A DNA stretch of 64,000 nucleotides from Barthelona sp. PCE (Eukaryota > Metamonada: BaSk clade): assembly GCA_040285745.1 (NCBI GenBank), contig JAUFOR010000008.1, forward strand, positions 2,046,001-2,110,000, in the 5' to 3' direction. This document shows positions 27,846-41,400 of the stretch, piece by piece. The translations under genes and the position numbers were made by a program. Numbering within the stretch: the stretch's first letter is position 1; every line of letters starts with the position of its first letter. Below the pieces are notes generated by a model, which saw only the letters and a program-made list of their open reading frames with translations, was not told the DNA's origin and searched no databases.

Positions 27846-28269
27846 AGAGCAAAATGTTTTACAGATGTTGGTTGTACAAGGATCTTCAGAGTATTTTACT
27901 TTTTTGAAGTTTTTCGAGATCAAGGTTAAAAATACACATAAAAGCGATCAAGTAAAAGTTTATCAGTCTTTGGATATGGTGAATCTGTGCTTAAGAGAAA
28001 AAAATGCAGGCTCAAAAAAAATGGTATATGAGCGCGCGCGTTCAATATTCAGCTCATTTATCGAGTACAAATATATTTAAACAGCAAAATATTGTATTTA
28101 TATGGGTGTTAAACATTAACATACAGTTATTTTGTCGGTTCTTGGAATATATCCTTTTTCATACAGTGAATTGTTTTTCATTCACAGTTAACTGGTTTTT
28201 TATTCATATATAAGCTATTTTTATACTTTATACATTAACTTAGATTTTTTTTTTCATATTTTCAAAGCA
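27846..28269. other. AT-rich intergenic region upstream of CKS1
   Basis: About 420 bases. Two overlapping short frames begin at 27865 and 28004 but have low-complexity, phenylalanine- and isoleucine-rich translations and no recognisable motif. The last 40 bases contain a T-run and ATATTTTCAAAGCA immediately before the CKS1 ATG. I see no RNA gene. Confidence 0.4.
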
Positions 28270-28515
28270 ATGTCTCGTTACACCGTTGATGCAGTAGTTA
28301 AAAGTTATGGGCAGAAGTACCACGATGAAACATATGAGTACAGGCACGTGATATTGACGCCGGAAGCAACCAGAAGGTTACCTAAACCTGCTCGCTTGCT
28401 TACAGAAGCTGAATGGCGCTCCTTAGGTGTAAGACAGTCACCAGGATGGGAGCATTATATGAACCATTCACCTGAACCTCATATTCTGATGTTCAGACGT
28501 AGGCTTCAGAAATAA
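28270..28515 (+). CDS. CKS1: Cyclin-dependent kinase regulatory subunit CKS1/Suc1
   Basis: An 81-residue protein matching the family along its full length: YHDETYEYRHVIL (residues ~17-29), TEAEWRSLGVRQSPGWEHYM (~45-64) and the C-terminal PEPHILMFRR. The hinge motif HxPEPH, which governs the domain swap between monomer and dimer, is present as HSPEPH, and the arginine and tryptophan positions of the phosphate pocket are kept. CKS1 binds CDKs and guides multisite phosphorylation of mitotic substrates. The start at 28270 is preceded by TTTTCAAAGCA. Identification is very firm despite the small size. Confidence 0.97.
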   Translation: MSRYTVDAVVKSYGQKYHDETYEYRHVILTPEATRRLPKPARLLTEAEWRSLGVRQSPGWEHYMNHSPEPHILMFRRRLQK

Positions 28516-29470
28516 ACAGATCAAAATTTATCTTTTTTTGTTGCTAAATGACTTTTATGGATTTTTAGGATGAGAAAAAGCATGTTGACATTGGTATTTT
28601 GATTAATATGTGGAATTCCCAAATGAAATTCTTTTTGAAAGGTATCAGGTTTTTTGTGCAGGTGACAGAAAGGTTTCTTTTAGTTTCTTTACATATTTGA
28701 ATCTTGTAATATAAATAATTCATATCAATATTGAATAAGAGTACGGAGGTTTTTATATGATGCGTAACTTTGAATTTTCGGCATGATAGTTCGCACTAAA
28801 CTCAACATGAATAAGGTCAAGCATATGTAGTAACCCCTCCCCAAAAATTTAAATAATTATGGTTTGGTGATGTTAATTGCTACAGTTTCCAAGGAGAGTA
28901 AGTGCGTCCCTCCGGATAATAAATGTTTATGTGGGAAAAACAAAGGATAACATCCAATTCATACTTATTTTAAGATTTTCGTTCCTTTAACTACAACGTC
29001 AATGTTTCACTAAGATCAAATCTTCTCGTCACAACCGATCTATAGTTTTTTATGTGAAAATTATCCGAACTCAGATGAATTTCAGAAATGTAAGATTTCT
29101 ACATGATATTTCAAATTGTAGGATAGTAAATGTTACTTTATTTATCACATAAAATGATAAAAAACATATCAAAAATCTTGTACCTGCTCAGTGATGCATT
29201 ATTTCTATTAGTGTTAATCAGGGGAACTTGGCAATTGATCGCATGATTTATTATGGTCAATATTTGTTTTTGATGTAGTAAAAGGTACTAAAATCATTGA
29301 ATTGATGAGATCCTAATTCACTTTCAATATTTCTTTTTTCTTTATTGATTCTCATTCTCTTCTATAACATGGGGTGGTTTTCACTACTCATATTATCCGT
29401 TTCATGATACTATTTTATTCGCATTTACTGTTTTCTCTTTTATTTACTCTTACACATTTTTATGCAATAG
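28516..29470. other. AT-rich intergenic region before the giant gene
   Basis: Nearly 1 kb with no plausible coding frame on either strand. It must contain the terminator of CKS1 and the promoter of the 17.6-kb gene; the last 60 bases are pyrimidine-rich (TTTTCTCTTTTATTTACTC). No tRNA, snRNA or repeat could be supported. Confidence 0.4.
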
Positions 29471-32400
29471 ATGAGCGGAATAGAGAACTACTTGTTCAAA
29501 CAGTTGCAAAATTTGTCTAAATATGATAAATATATTCACGTATTGCTTACAAAGCAATTGGTTAGAAGTTTCAGATCTTTTCTGAAGTCCAATGGCGGTC
29601 GTACATTCTACATGAAACTAACGAGAGATAAGAATGCCTTTTATAAAGAAGAAGAAGAGAAGTCCGATTCAGAAAATCTTGAAACTGAAAATCTTGAAGT
29701 GAGCGCAAAACTTGAGGAGAGTGAGCACCAAGAAATTCTCTCACTGTCTTCAGCTCCAATTACAGCTGAGAATACTCCTAATATGGAGGTGAAGAAGTTC
29801 AGTTCACAGTCTAAGGTTACGCGTAAGCGTCGTAAGATGAAACGGCAGGAAAGTGAAGGCATGTTGGATGACATCGAGGCCCTTACCGGCATGAAGAATC
29901 TCAGCAATAAGGAAGATTGTATATATGATCTGGAGTTCAGTTCAGACATCACTACCTTTGTACAGTATGATCAGGAACAGTCCACTCGCGATCGAAACCA
30001 GTTCCACATGGGATACTCCACTAGTATCAATCAGAAGGAGGAGAGTCAGCAGATACTTGAGCACAAGACGTTGAAGACAGATAAGGATTATGATATGACC
30101 ATCATATATTTCTGGAAGAAGGACTTTGGAGTTGATTACAGTGACACTTTTCAGGATGTTTTAAGTATTGGTGTGCTTAATGTTCGTCATGAAGTCTTTG
30201 CAAGAGAAATTTCCAATTTGTTACGTATTTTTGAGTGTAGTACCAAAGAAGAGGTTGAGGAAAACCTTAATCAGATCGATAACCTTCAATTGAACAGAAT
30301 CAGAACAATTCCAGTTGGCAATGACCACTACGAGACGATTAAAGAAAGCAAAAGGTATGATCCTAAGAAAGAAGATAAGGATTACATTCACGGGGTGGCT
30401 AGTTCAATGCATTCGTTTTTGAGTGATCGTGCAATTAGTAATCAACATATGGAAGATTTGCCTACGATAGATCCAGCATTGCTGATGTCCATCAGATCAA
30501 ACGTTGGAAAATTCAGCACAGATAAATCTCGTACATTCACAGAGGAGGGTGTTACAAATACATTAGATTCTGCGATGCGTGTAGGCTATAGTGTACTAAA
30601 AGAGCTCAGTCCAGTCCAGCGAACTTATGAAAACGGTGATGGTAACCCGCCTCTTGTATCTGAGTTCAACTTCTGGCAGGGTCACTACAGCAGACTCATT
30701 CGTATTCGGCAACAGTTGAACCATAAGTCGTACCAGATGATTTTGATCCATGCTAATTCGATGAGAGGAACACACGGTAAAGACTGGAAGAAGTTTGAGC
30801 AGGAGTTGAATGATCGTGCTCGTGTTGTTCATGAGTATGTTGGATGCTTTGATCCCCTTCTACCGCTTATATACGCGTTGGAAGGAAAGACATACACTCA
30901 ACAATCTAAAGAAACACAGCAAATGAAGCGTTTCAGCATCATCGTGAAGGATATTGAGGAAACTGTGGATAAACGACAGGATCACTCACCCAACCGAATT
31001 TTTAGCATGTTTTCAGCATTCTTTGATAACTTGCTTATGTCTCTCGTTAGCAATCCATCAGGTCACTTGTTGAGTGTTGACCCACGCTATGTCAATTATT
31101 TCTTGCGGGCTTTAGGCCATTGTATCAAGAAGTATATTATCCATTTTCTTATTACGAACAAGGCACCCAATGTTGGTTCTGTGAACAATTTGATCAACAG
31201 TCTTGATTTAACAAAGATCGAAAATCTTTTTAATTTTCACTATATTTATGAAAGTTTGAAAGATTTCAACACAAAGAATATCTTTACAACAATTGAGCTC
31301 ATTAACGAGTTCAAAAACAGTTATAATGATTCACACAAAAGGTTGATTAGTGTTAATTCACAGCAAAGTATCAAAAAATTGTTTACCTTTAATATACATG
31401 ATTGCTTTAAGGACATAACGCGTTTCCAGATGTATTGTGACAGAATAATACATTATGTCAACATTCTCAGTGTATACATTCCTCTGACAGATGCCTTTGT
31501 TGGAGCCAAATGGTGTGATGACCTCAAGGCTGCAATCAATAGGGTTATATCTTCCGACACGCTTCCGCAATTAGAAGCCGATCTTACACACACAGATACA
31601 TTCATTACAGAGACAGATGAATCATCCATGCAAATTAGAAGCTGTTTTGAGGAACTTGACGAGCAGATTATTACTGTTCAGAAATTTCTTGGCTCCAATC
31701 TTGGCAAGCTTATCGACTCCCATAACAGACAGAAACTTACCAACTTGTCGATGACGGAAATTGAACAGTGGGGCGATTTGGAAATTGATGGAGAGACGAT
31801 TTCCAACTTGACAACAACAGAAGGCATAATTAGCAAATGTGTGAATAAGTTGTTGTTTATCACATCAATTAGTGCTATACGTATTGTTGCTGACATCAAA
31901 CTTATCCTTGACAGGCAAGTCCAACACATTGTTGATATCCTATTAATTGAAGTCAATAACGTAAAGAACCATCTTTCATCGATTATTAAGACGCATCATC
32001 GTCATCAGTCCCAACAATTCTCGAACTTCAAGCTTCTCTGTCTCATATTTCACATTGTTAACAGCCCTGTTGCATATTTAGAACATTGTGCAGAAGCATC
32101 GATAGGGTCTGTATCACAACTTACTTCATTATTAAAGCGGATTGGTACAATAACAGCGCATATTGATGATCTGAAGGATAAACTCCTGCAGAGATTCTCT
32201 ATCCTCATTTCGAGCCTTGAGAAGAGTTTGAACGTTCCCATTTTCAAGTTGCGTTCGAAATCGAAAGTTTTATTTGATCTTAATCACGTAAATACACTTG
32301 ATTGTCTGTTCAGCACGTTTGTTGCTCTCATGAACGAACTAGAGGAGGATGAAATGTTCTTGTTCATGAGTAATCTCTCGGTTCCAGATCTTTCACCTTC

Positions 32401-35400
32401 ACAAATACCTCACAACCCTTCATTGTCCTCAAAGGAGCAAGAGATCGAGGTTGGTCGTGTTAAGTTTGACAGATTCATCAAGCGAAAGGATTTATACTGG
32501 AGTTTCCGTAACCGTTTGGTTGAACTCGTAGAATGTTATAATGAAACGTTTTCTGACTGCATTCGTTCTGGTGCAATTGATGTGTGCAAGTCTATTCTCG
32601 TCCTCGTCGAGGATGCGATGCATGTCGGTCTCAAGTCGATTAGTTGGGGGTTTTCCAATTTAGATGCCTTCTTGGAAACAAATTGGGATCGGCTCAACTT
32701 GTTGAAGGAAAGTATTGAGGACTACAAGGAGATGCAATATTTCAGACTTTCTACATATCGGAACTTAGTTCATACCATCATCCTTGATAAGAAGAACTTT
32801 TCTACATGTCACACTGATAATTTCAAGTCAATTCCAACGCTTGAACAATTCCAAGAACATCAAATCGCGCATATCGAAGAGTTATCAGAGGGTTTCTCTT
32901 GTTCAGTCGACAGTTTTGATCGGAAATCGGCAGCAATGTTCAGTATTCCCAAGCGTGTTAGCCGTCTGGGTGGATCTATCCTTCCCCAAGAAGAGGAATT
33001 CTGTATTAAGGGACTCAGCGATTCCAGAAACCTTATTTCGGACGTAATCTCTCGTGCTGTACTCTATACTTGGAAGCGTGTCTTTGATATTGCTGCGGAA
33101 AACAATACCCCTTTATTTGTTGTTGGTTTACAGTTAGTTGGTCCGGTTTTGCAGCCAACATCGACTGAGGCAGCTGTTCAATCACGCTTGGGTTCTGTAT
33201 TCTCAAAATCACTTCAAGTTGCACAACATCTACCAGAATCAAGTGTGTTTTACAAGGCTTGTTCAGGCATTTCGAACACGGACTTTAGCAACTTTGATCT
33301 TGAGGCAAGTCTGTTCGAGTTTACTTTGAATAACAGTATTTTTGATGCTGATTTTGATTCTCTCTTTGATTCACCCAAACCTGAAGTAATTGAAGAGTCA
33401 CATCCTGCACAATCTCCGTTCTCTGAAACATTAAGTCAATCATTGTCTCCAGCCCAATCAACTAGTGAGATGCTTGATTTGGCAGAAAATAAGAAATCAA
33501 AGCTGGATACTGTCTCTGTCAACTCTATGAGTGGATCTGCGAATATCCCTCTTGAACCACAAGTCTCACATATGAAACCATCAACGCCGCTCAAGGACAC
33601 ACCAAAGAATTTTTCGAGTGTTAACGATGTAGATGGTATGATTGACATTTTTGCTGAGGTTGCAAATTTTGAGGAAAAGCCAAAGGAAGAGCAAGAAACA
33701 TTTGTGCTTGAGATTAATGAAAAGATCATTTCTTCGACCGAGGAAGTTGAGATTGATAGTGCTTCTTCACTTAACTCTGCATTTAAAAATGCAAAAGTTG
33801 TTGAAGAAGAAGAAGAAGAAGAAGCATTCACTTCAGATGCTTCAGTAGCTTCTTCAAAGATGAATGTGCTCACTGAAATTGTTCGTCGTGATCCGGCAGT
33901 TTTTAAGCTTTCAATGAACTTGTTTAAGCGAGTTGTTCAGAGTTACAAGCCGATCACAGAAGTGATAAAGGTGTTTGAGGAAGATTTTGGGTGGATTTAC
34001 AAGAGTGATGAGGAAGACGTTATTCGTGAAATAGCACTCAACAAACCTTCGCTCCAGGGATTCGAGGAGATGTTCCAAAAGCTGGAGAACGTACGCATCG
34101 AGATTCAGAAGCTTCAAGACTTTGTTCTCCCCGAGGGTTCCTTTATTGGTGTTGATTTTTCTCAGCTTAAACAAGCAATGCTTGCTCAGTTACATCAATG
34201 GTTTGGTCTGTATTCATATGTTCTTCGACAGGACTGTTTCAGCACTCTGGAACGTTTGATAATCAGTAACATTGGCCTTATGGAGCATATTTCGACGGAA
34301 ATAGCAAAGCTTGCTGATTACGATACTGTTGTCAAAATGATTAATGACATTAAGATGTATGGTTCGGAGAAGGAGTTGGAAATACACTCTATACAATCAG
34401 GATATCAGCTGCTGCACCGATATCACGTTGGTATTCCACGGTCTGCATCTGAGCAAGTAGAGCGGATATTTGCCGATTTCAAATCCAATCACGTTCGAGA
34501 ATTTTTGACACCGTTGCACTTTTTCTTCGATTACTGTCACTCAAAACTGGTTGGTGAACATCAGTTTGAGGCAAAGACTGAGTACACTGTATTGCAGTCG
34601 CAAAGGACAATGTCTGATGGATATACCGGTCGAAACTCTTACCGATCTATAACAAGCAGCATGCAAGACACGGATCAGGACTCGAACGCATCTCTTGAGT
34701 CAAAAGGATCGATTTTTTCAGCCCGTAGTGGTGCGAGTATGCACAGTAGACGTTCTGGGACAAGTAGTCATTCAGCTAAACATTCTCGCCACGGTAGGGT
34801 TTTAGAGTCCATGAGACATAAGGCTGCCACAATCATTCAGCGCGTTTGGCGTGGTTATGTTGTCAGACGTGATTTACGAAAGGCAAATCTTGTATACGCC
34901 ATGTCAGAGTCATCAAAGAACTCTCTCACATCACTTGAGTCAGATGTATTGGCACTCGACAGTGTATCAACCATGTCATCCTCGCTTCATAGCTCTTTTC
35001 TGTCTGTGACGAATACGGATATCTCTGGTCGATCAATGGATAGTTTGGCCTTTGCAATTGTGAAGCAGAAATCATCAATTGTATTTTTTAACCAAATGTC
35101 CCGACAAGCATCACATTCTATCGTTGAGAGCGGTATTCTCAACAGGGTAAGAGAACTCACTCAGATAGAGGGGTTCAGTAGCATCTTCCAGCACGTCTAT
35201 TCTGATGATGTGATTGAGGCATTGCTGTTGAAAACCCTTGACTTTATTTGGAATAAGTTGATGAAGAACCTGACGGAAGCTGAGACAAAGATTAAGACCT
35301 CTCATGCGATATTGAAGACAAAGGCGTTGGAGTTCGAGAAGTCTTTGCGTACACGTCTAATGCAGTTCCAAACTGAGCTCAGTGGAATGCATCCGTTGGA

Positions 35401-38400
35401 GCTGGGTATTACCATTGAGGAAAGTGACCATAGATTTGGTAAGCACCGTAATGTGTGCAACCGCATTACTGACTCAATCGATTATTATAGACACGCTGTT
35501 CGGATATTTAATCTTCCAACACTCCCAGTCAAACAGTTGGAGGCCCTAGCACGTATTCTTGTGATGATTGAGAACCTGCATAATCTACATTCGAATCTTT
35601 TCCAGGTCATCTCTTCAATTTTATCAAGCTCAATTTCTGCGTTGCGTCTTTCAAGGGTTGCAAAGGATGTGAAGAAGCTCAGTGATGGGTTCCTTTCAAT
35701 TTGGCATAATCCCAAAAACCACGACGAGGACTCTCGTCTCAATTTGATTCGGGGAATCAATCCAGAGTTCAACAAAGGAGCTTTCCAACAGTCTCAGCTA
35801 ATCAAAGATATCATCCACATGTTGGAGTTGGGTTCAAGCCTCTTACCGGTGCTGAAGATTATTGTTCAGGCAGGCTTCACAGTAGTTCATTGGCGGCATC
35901 TAATTGCTGAACTGCAATGGACGTTTGAAAATGAGGTGAACGGCGAGGATGGCCTGAGTTCAGACATTGTTGATCGCCGTAAGAACGATGTTGCTCTTAT
36001 TAATAGATTGACCTCTTCTTCCTCACTCGAGGAGCTGACTGTTGGTGAATTACACAAGTTTGATCTCATTTATCACGCTGATATTATAGAGAAGTATTCG
36101 AGACTGTCGGTAGAAGAGAGAGATATTGAGATACATCTTAAGGATATTACTGAACGTTGGCCTGCTTTATTCTTCGGTTTCATTAGTTACGAAACAGACT
36201 CGGATATGTTGGGGTTCATGAATAACCAAGGGTTCCAGATGGATAGTAAGATAGATCTTGCTAGTGACATAGAGTTAACCAAAGGTTCCCGTGATGTGTT
36301 GGACATTGAACAGCTCAACAGATTAATCCGTGATGTACATTCAGATAACATTGTGGTTGAAGATTTGTTAATTAAAGCTACACGTGTCTATCAAGAGATG
36401 TACGATACTGAAGATTCAAATATAAGTATCGCTCCACCTCTTATTACTCGATTGAAATTGTGGTTTGATGTTCTTGTTCATCTTAAGGAATCATTCAATG
36501 ATCTTCTTGAGTTGCAAAACTTAATTATTGTGCTTGAACGACTCTTCCGTGGACTTTTCGACTCTGAATCAGTTGATGTAATTAGTATGAATCTGATGCA
36601 GGTGTTCCACACGATGATGGTTAACTGGAATAATTTAATCCATGTCATCCACACGAAAGATGATCATGTTCTAGATTCTTTCATAACATTGCGTCAGATT
36701 GACTTTGATAAGAGTGCTTTGTTGACTGAAATTTTGCCTTCACTAAACAGAAGTTTGAATGAGGTACGGGAGAATCTTCAACCTTTGCTATTAGATCCGA
36801 GTCAATCGGTTAACCGCGCATATTTCCTTCCTGAGGTTGCACGTTTCAGATTCTTTGCAGATGCTCTTGTAGCAGAGAGCGCTGCTGATATTTTCTTGGG
36901 TAATTCTATTACTTTACTGTTTCCGATGCTCAAGAGCGTTCTAACAGATCACAAGAATCCTAATTTGATAGTAGGAACTGTAGGTCGTTTCGGAGAGATG
37001 TTACAATTTGATAATAGCATAGATATCTTCAACAAGAAGTTTAAGAAGGAGGACGAGGATGTGTTTACTAATCAGTATTTGCTGAGAAGATTACGTTACA
37101 TAGTTAATCAGATTGAAATTCAAGTTAGATTGACTGTACAAATATTGGTTCGTTCATGTTTTACTGAATACACTAATTCAATTGGTAACATCACTCAGTC
37201 ATATTCCAATAGCGCCTCAGCCGCTAACCGTGCGCTCATTGATAGTCTCAGTGAAGTGTGTTTGAACTATACTGGTCAGGCAATGTGGGTGGCTGCTCTA
37301 ATAGATTGGACGAGATTTGTGAAACGATGTATCACTCATTCTAAGCGTAGAGATGATTTATCTCGCCGACAAACAATTTATGGAGCTTTGGAGAGTTCAT
37401 TTTGTGAAAAATGTAGTTCTTCAAACAATGTATTGGATAAAATGCGTTTACGTAACGCAGCAATCACTGCGCATTATTTAAATGTTATAACTACGGATCT
37501 CACACAATGTTCTTCAAAGCAGGATAGGGAGGTTTTGTTCGGAAAGATGTTGCAATATCAATATGATGAAGATTGTGAAAATATTGTGTGGGTGTGTGTA
37601 GGTAAGAATTTGAAGTATAAGTATCAGTTTGACTTCATCTCCATCAACCAACCCGTAAAAAGGTCAGCTGTATATGGTATGCTTCATACAGATACTACTG
37701 GCAATGCTTTGCTTCCAATTTTTTCGAACAACACAGTTGATGCGTTTAAGAGAGCTTTTGCAGGAATCATTTTTGGTGGTCTTACCGTTGTTAGTGGTGC
37801 TGCGGGTATGGGTAAGAGCACCTTCGTGCAACAATGCTGCACTTTGTTTGGTACTGTTCCAGTTGTAGTAGATGCAACAATGACTCCAACTGTTAAGCAA
37901 CTCTCCAATTTCTGTGAGGGATGTGCACTCACTTTACAATGGGTTTTCATTCAGAACCTTCATGTGTTGCCAGCTGATGTATTATCTCGACTTTCTGTTT
38001 TTGTTCACAGTATTCGTATGAGAATGGGTTTCATGAACAGTGACCGGAAGACGGTTTTCTTTGGTACAACTGAGAACCCTATCAATTCTATTGATAATCA
38101 GGATATTCGTGCAGTTATGCGACCTGTTAGATTACCCAAAAATGTGTTAAGTGGTGTTGTTGAGGCAAAATTAGTCTTGTTTGGATTTCCAGAAGCCTCT
38201 ATTTTTGCCAAAAAATTGATTGAGCTGATTTTGACAGTGCAACCGAAGATAAATTGTGATATTACAATGAGTCAGATCAGCGATATCATTACTGCAGCTC
38301 ACGATATCATGGTCGACATTAACAACCAGCTGGACGCTACGAATCTAGGCAGTCGTTCTGCACGTAGTGAGGTTACCAACACGGCAAAGAGATCAATTAA

Positions 38401-41400
38401 TGTGGCAGTATACGCCATCAATCATGCATGTGAGATATTTTTGCATCACATGACAAAATACAGTCATTTTGTTCGAGCAGAGCTTGCAGATCCATTGCTG
38501 ATAGAAGCTCTCAAGACATTAAATCAGAGTATGGACACCAGCAGCCGTCAAAAAGCTCTTTACACAAGGGTTAATGATATTGTCAACACATACTTCCACT
38601 ACTCGTCACTTAACATGAGTAGATCTAGTCATGCGAATGAAGCAAGCATTTTGCTAACAAATGAAGAGTTCTTACACAGTGAGATCGAGGAGGTTATTGA
38701 AGCACTTCATCTGGCCAAACCACCCGCCGTCATGTATGATACTATCCACTCTGTTTTGGAGATTCTTAACGATCGCAATGCTGTTCACATTTGCGGTCCA
38801 CCAGAGTGCGGTAAGACAACGCTCGTAGAGATTGTAGTTAATGTATTGAACAGAGTAAGTCCTGCAAGTATAATAACCATTCCCTCCAACATAGTAAGTG
38901 AAAGAGAGCTCTTGAAGCAACTGGAATTAGCCTCGCTGTTTGCTAACCAGACCATATTCTTCCACATTGAACTGAACAGTTCAATGATTCTGCCGTTGTA
39001 CAAGTGTCTTGGATCTAACATTATTGCTAACCGCAATAGGTACTTACTCAAATCAGGTATTGTGTGGGAAGTTCCATCAAATGCAGTCTTTGTATTCGAG
39101 AGTTGCACTGACCTCCAGTTCAATCGATCGATTGAATTCAATAACGTTCCTCAGGTTGTTGTTCCTCAGTTGGTTACTGTCAACTGTCTTGTTGATCAGT
39201 TCTGCAAGCGCATGAGCTATGACGAGTCAAAGCACATTGCGTCCAAGAACTCTTTTGGGAACGGTATCGAAGCAATGATTGGGTCGAGACTGCAGTCTCA
39301 TTTGGGCACCCCGAGTATGAGCATGCATGGATCAGTCAAATCATATGGTTTTGCCCACAGTGAAGCACCATCTCTGGCTCCTTCAATAAGTGGGCTGGGT
39401 ACAAGAAAATCTCCAGCATTAAGTAACGGTAGCCGTGCACGTAGTCGTATATCATATGCTCCAACAGTATTAAATGCCAACCTTATTCAGGATATGCAAA
39501 TATTTGAAGAAGATTATCTTGCTTCTCTTGAGCGGGATGATGATATAAGTGGAGGATCTCACAAGAATTCTGACTTGGGTTTTTCTAACAGAGGAAGTAG
39601 AACTCCAGCACCTGTTTCTTTTGATATTGAAGAGCCAGAAGGGTCAGACATTGTTGATCCAGAAGAGGAATCAACTCCTTGTCTCATTCGATGGCTTTGT
39701 ACAAAGTTCCTTTTACCAATCCACGCTCTGGTTTTTATCGTTAGTGACACCGAATTACTACGTTTCAAACCAAAGACCTCCTTGTCTTTACCTCAGCTTG
39801 TGCGAGGTGTGATTGGTATTATGGGCGGATTTATCAACACTGCGATAGAGAAAGGCGAACACGAGTTTCCGTTCGAAGGTATGGTCATCCGTAGACTGTT
39901 TGCGATGGCAGTCGTTTGGACAATAGGGCAAGTTCTTCCTTCATCACAGATTGTTCGTTTGAATTATATCGTCCTTGCTATATTCAAGCTCCCAGGATTG
40001 CCACGCGTTAAGATGGATATCGCTGCAACTGCTAGTCGTAACGTCCTCAGAAAGCGTCGTACCACCCCTCGTTCTTCAAGAAACCAAAAGGCATCAACCG
40101 ATAGCGTTTCACTTCGTATGAAGAACTTGGATATTGATCTTTTTACATCATTCCTTGACATGTCGAGTGGGCATTTCCTTTCATTGAAGCGTTACGTTGT
40201 CCAAAATGATATTCCACCAGTCATCCGTGAAAACTCAGTTGAACAACATATTGACGTACTCAATTACAGATATCCAACAACAGTTGCTGTTCGCATGCAC
40301 TTTGTGTCGAGTTATTCCATTCGTGCGTACAATGCAGGTTATCTACCAACTCCACCAACTTTTGCTGTGCTTCCTGAGCCGAACTCAAAGCACGAGCTTA
40401 TCCTCAACGCGATTGGTGAGATTGGTGATGCCGACTTTAACATGGACGATGCGTCCATTTTGAAAGTGGATTTCTCAACCACTGAAGCACCCGAGTTAGT
40501 TGGTGCATTGTTGGAGAGATCTCAGCCTGTTGCTCATGAGACATACAGGGCTCGCGTAAAGAACAAGTTCAACACACTACTGGTTAAGTGCCTTCACTAT
40601 GACGAATCAGATCGCCCAGACAACGTCATGCGCCTGACGATCAATCCCATTGTCGCAGGAAAGAAGATCAACGACTTTGGTTTCCAGAATGTTGCGTTCG
40701 AGAACATTTCATTCGTGTTGGAATTTAAGTCGTCTGACGTTCCAATGACGGCTCACAGAGGTATGATTCCTGTTTGCGTTTCTCCTCCATCTTATGATGA
40801 CCTGACTGACGTGTACATCGACCGTCTAAAGTCTCATCTGTCTGTGAAACGTGGCTTCGCTCCATCCCTTGATTCTATTCCTCGTATCATCGCTAAGATT
40901 ATCATTGACTGTACGCGTGTGCTCGCAGGTTGTATCGGTGTTGATCAGAGAGCTTTAGAGGACGATGCTAAAGGTGATGAAATTAACCTCGACACAGCCA
41001 CGTTGAAGGAAGTGTCATACACAGAGCACAAAACTCTGCCTATCGACCCCCTACAACTTTCTGAGGTAATGTCCATCATTATGCTGATCGCACCCAAACT
41101 GCAACCAAACCCCATACAGTATTTCCAGTACATCTACTCAAGCTTATCTGTTGTGACGCATCACCTACCAGAAGAGGTTAATTTCAAGATTTTGGAGCGT
41201 TTCCAGCAGACGCTGAAGGAGAACAACATCACATTCGATCCTGCAGTGTTTAATCAACTTCTATTACCTTTCCTAATATATACACGTAATGATAAGTATA
41301 ACATAACTTATCTAACTCAAAAATCATGCGCTAACTATCTGAGTGAATGGTGTGGCATCTATTCTAAGATACGTGATCAGGATGCGCGTTACCTATTATC

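Noticed and set aside
27841-28080. Possible 24-nt intron (GTTAAA...TTTTACAG) extending the Sec8-like gene into the next short frame
   Set aside because: It is shorter than plausible, has no CTAAC branch point, and the extension would give only about 20 low-complexity residues.
28004-28213. 69-codon plus-strand frame upstream of CKS1
   Set aside because: Phenylalanine/isoleucine-rich translation of AT-rich DNA, overlapping another weak frame; no start motif or family.
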